From NCBI GenBank assembly GCA_900545885.1, contig URAF01000018.1, forward strand, positions 1 to 21,628: a stretch of 21,628 bases of DNA, written 5' to 3'. The position numbers and the translations under genes were made by a program. The notes beneath the pieces were generated by a model. The model was not told the origin of the DNA. It worked only from the letters and a program-made list of their open reading frames with translations, and made no database searches. This stretch comes from an uncultured Eubacteriales bacterium (lineage in GTDB: Bacteria > Bacillota > Clostridia > Christensenellales > CAG-917). Shown here piece after piece: positions 1 to 6,066 of the stretch (the first letter of the stretch is position 1; the number at the start of each line of letters is the position of its first letter).

Positions 1-262
1 ACGCGCCGAGCAACCCCGCGCCGTATGTCACGGCAACGGCGTCAATGTCGTCCTTTGTGCAATTTGCTTCGTCAAGCGCCTGCTTGACCACGTTTTCGAT
101 TGCAAGCGTGTGGTTGCGGCTTGCGATTTCGGGAACGACACCGCCGAATCTGCGGTGAATTTCTATCTGCGAAGCAACGGTGTTCGACAAAACCCGCCGT
201 CCGTTTTCGACGACTGCCGCCGCTGTTTCGTCACAACTGCTTTCAATGGCTAAAATCTTCAT
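1..262 (-). CDS. tsaD: TsaD, tRNA t6A37 threonylcarbamoyltransferase (5' part, cut by window edge)
   Basis: This is the first 87 codons of TsaD, the catalytic subunit that moves the threonylcarbamoyl group onto A37 of ANN-decoding tRNAs, working with TsaB, TsaC and TsaE in the cytoplasm. The translation starts MKILAIESSCDETAAAVVE, the canonical N-terminus of the Kae1/TsaD ASKHA fold. It continues with the family stretch GGVVPEIASRNH (about residues 41-52) and an AVTYGAGLLGA segment at the edge. The metal-binding HxxxH motif lies further downstream and is outside the window. The ATG at 260-262 lies 10 bp after the stop codon of the upstream membrane-protein gene, so the two are probably co-transcribed. 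The ribosome binding site is weak. Family assignment is secure. Integrity of the rest of the gene cannot be judged. Confidence 0.95.
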   Translation of the reverse strand, partial: MKILAIESSCDETAAAVVENGRRVLSNTVASQIEIHRRFGGVVPEIASRNHTLAIENVVKQALDEANCTKDDIDAVAVTYGAGLLGA

Positions 263-272
263 TTTCGATATT

Positions 273-767
273 CTAAGCGCACATTTTCTCCGTTTCGGCA
301 AGGATTTTGTCATATAGTGCGCGCGTTTCTTCCGCTGTTTTACGGTTTATGTAAAATCTTTTTCCGTTGTCTATGACTATATGCGGAATTCTTGTGTTCA
401 TCAGACTCAAATACACTTCCGCACCGTCTTCGGCACTTCTGAATTTGCCTTTCGACACTCCCGCATTGGGATAGTTGCTTCCCGCAATCCGCTTGTCAAC
501 AGGCACTTTTGAAATATCGGACAACGTTACCGTCGCACCCTGCAAATCAATCTCCTGCGGGTACAACCCTTTGACCGTTACAATTCCGTTTCCGACCGTG
601 ATTTCGGGCGATATTCGCGGCTCGACCAAAAACCACACCGTAAAGAAAACGGCAACGAGCGGAAGTATCACAAACAGACATATCAGGATAATTTTTGTTT
701 CCTTTTTGTTCTGTTTTTTGAGCTCTTCCCGACTCAACGGTTCGTTGGCACGAGATTTTTCCCCCAT
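273..767 (-). CDS. Small membrane protein with a bacterial PH-like domain
   Basis: A 164-residue protein of unknown function. The first 24 residues are charged and lysine-rich. One hydrophobic segment follows (about residues 25-48, ILICLFVILPLVAVFFTVWF), which should anchor it with a short cytoplasmic N-terminus and the rest outside or on the membrane surface. The C-terminal 110 residues have alternating beta-like stretches and the pattern GKFRSAEDGAEVYL...PHIVIDNGKRFYIN...EETRALYDKI. This resembles bacterial PH-like domains (bPH families), in which such proteins sense or bind at the membrane. That assignment is from pattern memory, not a search. The ATG at 765-767 has only a modest GGTGAAGA upstream. 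The upstream DNA begins an intergenic repeat 10 bp away, so the start region abuts the repeat. tsaD follows 10 bp after its stop, suggesting one transcript. Confidence 0.7.
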   Translation of the reverse strand: MGEKSRANEPLSREELKKQNKKETKIILICLFVILPLVAVFFTVWFLVEPRISPEITVGNGIVTVKGLYPQEIDLQGATVTLSDISKVPVDKRIAGSNYPNAGVSKGKFRSAEDGAEVYLSLMNTRIPHIVIDNGKRFYINRKTAEETRALYDKILAETEKMCA

Positions 768-776
768 TCTTCACCA

Positions 777-837
777 GGCAGGGTGCGCCATCCTGCACCC
801 TTGATTATTAATTGCACGAAGTGCTGCGCTTGCGACG
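777..837. repeat. Intergenic repeat family 1, left copy (GCAGGGTG hairpin plus GCACGAAGTGC)
   Basis: About 60 bp that recurs at 19232-19294 with only scattered differences. It starts with GCAGGGTG (778-785), a CGC loop and CATCCTGC (789-796), which form a hairpin. The same bases can pair alternatively as AGGGTGC with GCACCCT. An AT-rich spacer follows, then GCACGAAGTGC, itself a small hairpin, and a GCGCTTGCGAC end. It is non-coding in both copies. It directly precedes the start codon of the PH-like membrane protein gene. Confidence 0.7.
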
Positions 838-962
838 AGCCGTCTCTAGCAAGTGCGCCCGCTGTGACGACGCGCGGTTATTCTATAGTGCGCGTTGTTC
901 ATATTTTCAATCAGCGAAGCTGCGCAGTATCACGCGAAATAGCACGCGGCGTTGCCGTTTTT
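838..962. other. Non-coding spacer with a solo arm of the palindromic repeat
   Basis: Part of the 316-bp gap between prfB and the membrane-protein gene. I see no credible gene here. Positions 923-948 read CGCAGTATCACGCGAAATAG and onward. This nearly repeats the right arm of the neighbouring 126-bp element (1059-1083) and looks like a solo or decayed end of another copy. A CAGCGAAGCTG palindrome lies just before it (912-922). The same palindrome appears, reversed, next to the right-hand copies near 19150 and 19612. Confidence 0.45.
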
Positions 963-1088
963 GTTGAGCGCGATATTTCGTGTCAGACAAGGAAGATATC
1001 TCCGACGCAGACAGGAGCGTACTTGTTGTACGTGACTGTTTGCGGAGCGTGTATCTGACGCAGTATTACGCGAAATAGCGCGCTCAAC
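963..1088. repeat. 126-bp palindromic element, left copy
   Basis: An imperfect palindrome exactly 126 bp long, matching the size and core of the copy at 19636-19761. The outer arms are GTTGAGCGCG (963-972) and CGCGCTCAAC (1079-1088). Inside are the conserved TGTCAGACAAGG and a central hairpin. The hairpin has a lower stem 1006-1014 with 1036-1044 (CGCAGACAG/CTGTTTGCG, one G-T pair), a symmetric GA/GA internal loop (1015-1016 and 1034-1035), an upper stem 1017-1022 with 1028-1033 and a TTGTT loop (1023-1027). The right arm contains the TGA stop of prfB (1084-1086) and two bases of its last codon. No coding content. Family not recognised. Confidence 0.8.
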
Positions 1089-2190
1089 CGCGAGAGGACA
1101 TCTTCAAATACTCGTTGATAAACCCTTCGAGGTCGCCGTCCATAACGGCTTGAACGTTACCCGTTTCGTAACCTGTGCGATGGTCTTTGACCATTGTGTA
1201 GGGACAGAAAACGTAACTTCTTATCTGACTGCCCCACTCGATTTTTTTGAGCTGACCGGAAATTGCGGCGGCTTCTTCTTCGCGTTCGCGTTCGCGTTTT
1301 TCAATGAGCTTGCTGCGCAGCATCTGCATTGCGACTTCGCGGTTCTGTATCTGACTGCGCTCGTTCTGACATGCAACAATTATACCCGTGGGCAAGTGCG
1401 TTATACGTATTGCGGACTCCGTTTTGTTGACGTGCTGTCCGCCCGCGCCGCTGCTTCGGTAGGTGTCCACTTTGAGGTCTTCGGGACGGATTTCGATTTC
1501 CGTTGTATCGATGATTTCGGGCATGACTTCCAGCGACGCAAACGAAGTGTGTCTGCGCGCCTGACTGTCAAACGGCGAAATTCGGACAAGACGGTGTACG
1601 CCTTTTTCGGCTTTGAGATATCCGTATGCGTTATCGCCCTCGACGCGGAACGTCACGCTTTTAAGTCCCGCTTCGTCGCCCGCAAGACTGTCGAGTTCGG
1701 TATAGCTCCACCCCGACCTTTCCACAAAACGCGTGTACATTCTGTACAGCATTTCACACCAGTCCTGCGCTTCCGTTCCGCCCGCTCCCGCGTGCAGAGT
1801 GAGAATTGCGTTCAACGAGTCGTACTTGCCCGAAAGCAACGTCGACAGCGTGAGTTTTTCCACTTCTTCGGACAACGTCGCAATGTGTTTGACCAGCGTT
1901 TCGTCCTCTTCTTCGCTGTTTTCGAGTTCGACAATATCAACCGTGTCGAGTGCGTCGTCGATTTCGACGAGCAACTTCTCGAACTTGCCGATTTTGCTTG
2001 TCAGCTGGCTTATTTCCTTGGACACTTTCTGCGCGTTCTCGACATCGTTCCAGAACCCTTCCGCGTTCTGTTCCTTTTCGAGTGCGGCTATGCGTGCGCG
2101 CAGTTTTTCGGGGTTTATACCCTCAAAAGCGTGCGTCAACTCCGTTTTCAGCGATTTCAGTTCGTTTCTCTTTTCTTGATAATCCAGCAT
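1084..2190 (-). CDS. prfB: Peptide chain release factor 2
   Basis: RF2 recognises UGA and UAA stop codons in the ribosomal A site and triggers peptidyl-tRNA hydrolysis. The 368 residues match family length. The coiled N-terminal domain contains GFWNDVENAQKV (about 45-56). The HAGAGGTEAQDWCEML segment follows (about 133-148). The RF2-specific anticodon-like SPF is at 205-207 (RISPFDSQARR). The catalytic GGQ is at 250-252 (SSGAGGQHVNKTES). The C-terminal domain includes IRSYVFCPYTMVKDHRT. The gene is one continuous frame from ATG, so the programmed +1 frameshift (CTT TGA C near codon 25) found in most bacterial prfB genes is absent. The start is 1 bp after the secA stop, implying translational coupling. 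Its own stop is TGA and sits inside the palindromic element. Confidence 0.97.
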   Translation of the reverse strand: MLDYQEKRNELKSLKTELTHAFEGINPEKLRARIAALEKEQNAEGFWNDVENAQKVSKEISQLTSKIGKFEKLLVEIDDALDTVDIVELENSEEEDETLVKHIATLSEEVEKLTLSTLLSGKYDSLNAILTLHAGAGGTEAQDWCEMLYRMYTRFVERSGWSYTELDSLAGDEAGLKSVTFRVEGDNAYGYLKAEKGVHRLVRISPFDSQARRHTSFASLEVMPEIIDTTEIEIRPEDLKVDTYRSSGAGGQHVNKTESAIRITHLPTGIIVACQNERSQIQNREVAMQMLRSKLIEKREREREEEAAAISGQLKKIEWGSQIRSYVFCPYTMVKDHRTGYETGNVQAVMDGDLEGFINEYLKMSSRG

Positions 2191-2191
2191 A

Positions 2192-4852
2192 TTATTTACC
2201 GCAACAGTTCTTGTATTTCAGTCCGCTTCCGCAAGGACATGGGTCGTTTCTGCCGACTTTCGCGCTCTTTGCCGCAACACTCTTCTGCGCCGCCGCTATG
2301 TTTTGCGACAGCTTCGCGGGCGCGCCTTCTTCGCGTTTCTCGACCGTGACTTTGAGAAGTATCGCCGCAGTTTCGGAGTGAATGCGGCTGACCATATCCT
2401 CGAACATCTCCCAGCCTTCCTGACGGTACGCAAGCACGGGGTCGCGCTGACCGTAGCCTCTTAGCCCTATACCGCGACGCAACGCGTCCATGGCGTCGAT
2501 GTGGTCCATCCACTTGTTGTCGACCGTACGCAACAATATAACTCTTTCGAGGTCGCCGAAATTAAACCCGTCTTCGGTCAGTTTCTTGACCTTGTTCTCG
2601 TACTCTTTTAGTGCGATTTCGAGCACCGCGTCTTTCAGCTTGTAGACGTCGTAGCAGGAGCAAAGGTCGGGCGTCATTAGGTTGGTTCCCTTGGGCAGCA
2701 TACGCTGTTCGAGCGCGTTATTGAACGCTTCGTAATCCCAAGTGTTGTAGTCCGTCTTGTAGTCGGCGTAATACCCGATAATCTCTTCCGCAAGGTCGCC
2801 TATCATATCGATAATCTGGTCGTGAACGTCCAGTCCGTCGAGAACCTTGCCGCGTTCCTTGTAGATGAGTTCGCGCTGAGCGTTCATAACGTCGTCGTAG
2901 CTCAGAACCTGTTTTCTGATTGAGAAGTTTCTGCCTTCGACCATACGTTGCGCGCGTTCGATTTGCTTGCTGATTATGCCGTTTGATATGGGCGTATCGT
3001 CGTCAAACTTCATCGTTTCGGCAACGGATTTCAGTTTGTCGCCGCCGAAAATTCTGGCTACGTCGTCTTCCATAGAAATGTAGAAAACGGTACTACCGGG
3101 GTCGCCCTGACGTCCGCTTCGACCGCGGAGCTGGTTGTCGATACGTCTGCTCTCGTGTCTTTCCGTGCCTATGACGCGCAGTCCGCCGAGCGCCACAACC
3201 TTTTCCTTTTCTTCGTCGCAAATGCGCTTGAACGCTTCGTAATGGTGACGGAATACTTCTTTCGCTTCCTTGACCTGCGGGTCGTCGTAATCGTGGGGCG
3301 AAGTTGCCATTTCGATGACTTCGAGCGGATATCCGTCGCGCTCCATCTTCTCTTTTGCCTGGAACTCCGCATTGCCGCCGAGCACGATGTCCGTGCCTCT
3401 ACCTGCCATGTTGGTGGCTATCGTCACGGCTTTGAACTTGCCCGCCTGCGCGATTATCTGCGCTTCCTGTTTATGGAACTTCGCATTCAGAACGTTGTGA
3501 CGTATACCCTTGCGTTTGAGCAGTCCGCTGAGTTCCTCGGACTTTTCGACGCTGACCGTACCCACCAGTACGGGCTGTCCCTTGGAATAGCATTCCTCTA
3601 TGTCTGCAACTATTGCTTTCAGTTTGCCCTGAACTTTTGTGTAAATTTTGTCGTTTTCGTCTTTTCTCTGGGACGGTTTGTTTGGCGGAATGGTTACGAC
3701 GTCAAGCGAATAAATGCCTTTGAATTCCTCTTCTTCCGTCTTTGCCGTACCCGTCATACCCGACAGTTTTTTGTACATACGGAAGAAATTCTGGAAAGTT
3801 ATCGTCGCAAGCGTCTTGTTCTCGCTCCTTATCTGGACGTGTTCCTTGGCTTCGATTGCCTGATGAAGTCCTTCGTTGTAACGACGTCCTATCATTATAC
3901 GTCCCGTAAACTCGTCGACAATCAACACCTCGCCGTCCGACACTATGTAGTCGCGGTCGCGCTTCATAATGTTGTGGGCTTTGAGCGCCTGCTGAATGTG
4001 ATGATAAAGTTCGGTATTGTCAAGGTCGGTAAGATTGTTGACGTGGAAAAATCTTTCGGCTTTTGCAATACCGTCGTCGGTAAGCATAACCGTTTTTTCC
4101 TTTTCCTCGATGGTGAAATCTTCACCCTCTTTGAGGTTCTTTGCGAAGTTGTCCGCAGACTTGTACATCTCGCTCGACTTGCCGCCTCTGCCCGATATAA
4201 TGAGCGGCGTTCTCGCTTCGTCGATAAGAATGGAGTCGACTTCGTCGATAATTGCAAAGTTCAGTTCGCGCTGAACCTTGTCGACTTTGCGCACAACCAT
4301 ATTATCGCGCAGGAAATCGAACCCGAGTTCGTTGTTGGTGCAATAGGTAACGTCACACTCGTACGCCGCGCGCTTTTCCTCGTTCTTCATACCGGGAACG
4401 ACAACGCCGACTTTCAGTCCGAGAAAACGATGAACCTTTCCCATCCACGCCGCGTCACGCGATGCAAGATAATCGTTGACCGTGACGACGTGCACGCCTT
4501 TGCCCGCCAGTGCGTTGAGATAAGACGGCATAGTCGCGACCAGCGTCTTGCCTTCGCCCGTTCCCATCTCGGCAATTCTGCCCTGATGGAGAGCGACGCC
4601 GCCCATCAGCTGAACGAAGAAGGGGCGCATACCCAGCACTCTGTCCGCAGCTTCTCTCACGACCGCAAATGCGTCGGGAAGAATGTCGTCAAGCGTTTTG
4701 CCGTCCGCAAGCTGTGCCTTGAACTTGTCCGTCATTGCGGCAAGTTCGGCGTCGGACATTCCCGAATAAACGGGAGCAAGCGCGTCTATTTTCTCCGCTA
4801 TCTTGCGGAGCTTTCTGACTTTTCTTTCGTTTTCGTTGAAAAGAGCAATCAT
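2192..4852 (-). CDS. secA: Protein translocase ATPase SecA
   Basis: SecA is the motor that threads unfolded preproteins through SecYEG at the cytoplasmic membrane. The 886 residues carry Walker A MGTGEGKTLVA (96-106), followed by the preprotein-binding and helicase-like regions. Typical blocks are FAIIDEVDSILIDEARTPLI (DEAD-like), SGMTGTAKTEEEEF, TNMAGRGTDIVLGGN and IGTERHESRRIDNQLRGRSG. The last residues form the zinc tail NDPCPCGSGLKYKNCCGK (Cys 872, 874, 883, 884), which binds SecB or ribosomes in other bacteria. I place the start at the ATG 4850-4852 (MIALFNENERK). It has an AAAGGACGG ribosome binding site 5-6 bp upstream and matches the family N-terminus. A 30-codon in-frame extension further upstream has no family similarity. 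prfB follows after 1 bp. Confidence 0.97.
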   Translation of the reverse strand: MIALFNENERKVRKLRKIAEKIDALAPVYSGMSDAELAAMTDKFKAQLADGKTLDDILPDAFAVVREAADRVLGMRPFFVQLMGGVALHQGRIAEMGTGEGKTLVATMPSYLNALAGKGVHVVTVNDYLASRDAAWMGKVHRFLGLKVGVVVPGMKNEEKRAAYECDVTYCTNNELGFDFLRDNMVVRKVDKVQRELNFAIIDEVDSILIDEARTPLIISGRGGKSSEMYKSADNFAKNLKEGEDFTIEEKEKTVMLTDDGIAKAERFFHVNNLTDLDNTELYHHIQQALKAHNIMKRDRDYIVSDGEVLIVDEFTGRIMIGRRYNEGLHQAIEAKEHVQIRSENKTLATITFQNFFRMYKKLSGMTGTAKTEEEEFKGIYSLDVVTIPPNKPSQRKDENDKIYTKVQGKLKAIVADIEECYSKGQPVLVGTVSVEKSEELSGLLKRKGIRHNVLNAKFHKQEAQIIAQAGKFKAVTIATNMAGRGTDIVLGGNAEFQAKEKMERDGYPLEVIEMATSPHDYDDPQVKEAKEVFRHHYEAFKRICDEEKEKVVALGGLRVIGTERHESRRIDNQLRGRSGRQGDPGSTVFYISMEDDVARIFGGDKLKSVAETMKFDDDTPISNGIISKQIERAQRMVEGRNFSIRKQVLSYDDVMNAQRELIYKERGKVLDGLDVHDQIIDMIGDLAEEIIGYYADYKTDYNTWDYEAFNNALEQRMLPKGTNLMTPDLCSCYDVYKLKDAVLEIALKEYENKVKKLTEDGFNFGDLERVILLRTVDNKWMDHIDAMDALRRGIGLRGYGQRDPVLAYRQEGWEMFEDMVSRIHSETAAILLKVTVEKREEGAPAKLSQNIAAAQKSVAAKSAKVGRNDPCPCGSGLKYKNCCGK

Positions 4853-5232
4853 TTTCCGTCCTTTGAGGGCATTTGCCCTGCAATATGATTTCGGTTCGTT
4901 CCATCGCGAAACGTCCCGTATATACACACGCCGCGCAGACACGCGCGCGTACGCTATACTAAAATAATATAACCTTTTGCGGCAAATGGCAAATACTTTC
5001 CCGAACGCAGTCCGCGCCTGCCGCTTTTACGCCGCAACCGCCGCCGAATGCACAAGCGCACAAAACACGTTCGACACCGACAAGCACACCTCCGTACAGC
5101 AATTTTATTTTGCGGTGAATGCCTTTATCCGACATTAAAATCACGCGGCACCAAAATAAGGCTATGTTCTTTTCCGTCACCGCAACCCGTTATCGCAAAC
5201 TTTTGTCGCATATCGTCGCGACTTTATTTCTG
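4853..5232. other. 380-bp non-coding gap upstream of secA
   Basis: No supported gene. The part nearest secA (4853-4955) would be its 5' leader. It contains a GC-rich alternating stretch (ACACGCGCGCGTACGC, 4939-4954). The remainder up to the comF stop has no terminator with a T-tract that I can see, so transcripts from recD2-comF may read through into secA. A small cysteine-containing frame on the minus strand (4959-5180) lacks a ribosome binding site and was not accepted. Confidence 0.5.
4956..4985 (-). promoter_or_regulatory. Candidate promoter for secA-prfB
   Basis: Reading the minus strand, TTGCCG (4980-4985) is followed after 18 bp by TAGTAT (4956-4961). TATATT also lies within the spacer as an alternative -10. 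The placement would give a leader of about 100 nt before the secA start. The match to the sigma-A consensus is only moderate. Confidence 0.35.
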
Positions 5233-6066
5233 TCACTCATCGGGCTCTTTTGATTGTTCGACGGGCAACTTTGTCTTTGTCACCGCCGCAGTCAGCACGC
5301 TTACCTGCCTGACTTTTGCTTTGAACAAGGTTTTCGCGCACTCGTTTGCGGTAGCACCCGTCGTGAAAACGTCGTCGACAAGCAGAATTTTGCGACCGAC
5401 TATCCAGTCGGAATACGCAACCGCAAAACATCCTTTGAGGTTTTCCGCCCTTTCTCTGCCCGACAACTCTTTTTGCGGCAACGTTTCCTTGACTTTCTGC
5501 AACGCAGGCAAAACGGGAATATTCAGTCTGCCGCCCACTTCGCGGGCTATGAGTTCGGCTTGATTGAACCCGCGTTTTTTGACTTCCTTTTCGCTCATCG
5601 GAACGGGAACGATTATGTCGGCTTCCATACCGAACCGCAAAAACGCGTCGCTCATCATTGCGCCGAGCGTCTTCGCGATGTATTTCTTCCCGCCGAATTT
5701 TAGGGAATAAACCAGTTTCTTTGCTCCGCCGTCATAAACCATAGCCGAACGGTTGAGCCTGAACACGCTTTCGGTATTCTGACAACGGATACAATAATCC
5801 GCCTCGTCGTTTATGGGCGCTCCGCAACAAAGACAAACTTTTCCGTCTGTGAACGTAACGGTCTCCGTACAAGCGGCGCAAAGCGGATAACGCGTGTCCG
5901 CGACGAGTTCCTTGCCGCACAAGTCGCAGGTAACTCTTTCGGGATAAACGGCGCGTTTGAGCTTACAGCCCACAGAACGGACAAATTCCCGCACTTTGTT
6001 GCCCGCCGCTTCCGCGTCGGTTTTGGTGCCGATGCCTTTTTCGCGACCGCCGTTTTCGCGTTTCAT
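5233..6066 (-). CDS. comF: ComF family phosphoribosyltransferase-like protein
   Basis: ComF-type proteins have an N-terminal zinc region and a type I phosphoribosyltransferase domain. In naturally competent bacteria they support DNA uptake, but many carriers are not known to be competent. The 277 residues show paired CxxC motifs (Cys 47/50 with 63/66, and Cys 78-81 with 92/95). The typical LNRSAMVYDGGAKKLVYSLKF follows, then VPVPMSEKEVKKRGFNQAE (about 153-171) and the PRPP-binding loop LLVDDVFTTGAT (228-239). The ATG overlaps the recD2 stop by one base (TGATG), and GGGAG lies about 10 bp upstream, so it is translationally coupled to recD2. The first 25 residues are polar and look non-conserved. 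Family assignment is strong. A role in uptake is inference. Confidence 0.9.
   Translation of the reverse strand: MKRENGGREKGIGTKTDAEAAGNKVREFVRSVGCKLKRAVYPERVTCDLCGKELVADTRYPLCAACTETVTFTDGKVCLCCGAPINDEADYCIRCQNTESVFRLNRSAMVYDGGAKKLVYSLKFGGKKYIAKTLGAMMSDAFLRFGMEADIIVPVPMSEKEVKKRGFNQAELIAREVGGRLNIPVLPALQKVKETLPQKELSGRERAENLKGCFAVAYSDWIVGRKILLVDDVFTTGATANECAKTLFKAKVRQVSVLTAAVTKTKLPVEQSKEPDE

Noticed and set aside
783..1058. Plus-strand 91-codon frame in the prfB downstream gap
   Set aside because: It lies wholly within the two repeat families and lacks a ribosome binding site or protein-like composition.
4853..4942. 30-residue N-terminal extension of SecA
   Set aside because: Not similar to SecA N-termini. 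The internal ATG has a good ribosome binding site and begins the conserved sequence.
4959..5180. Small minus-strand frame (73 codons, or 58 from the second ATG) with several cysteines upstream of secA
   Set aside because: No ribosome binding site before either ATG, no family resemblance, and its end overlaps the candidate secA promoter.
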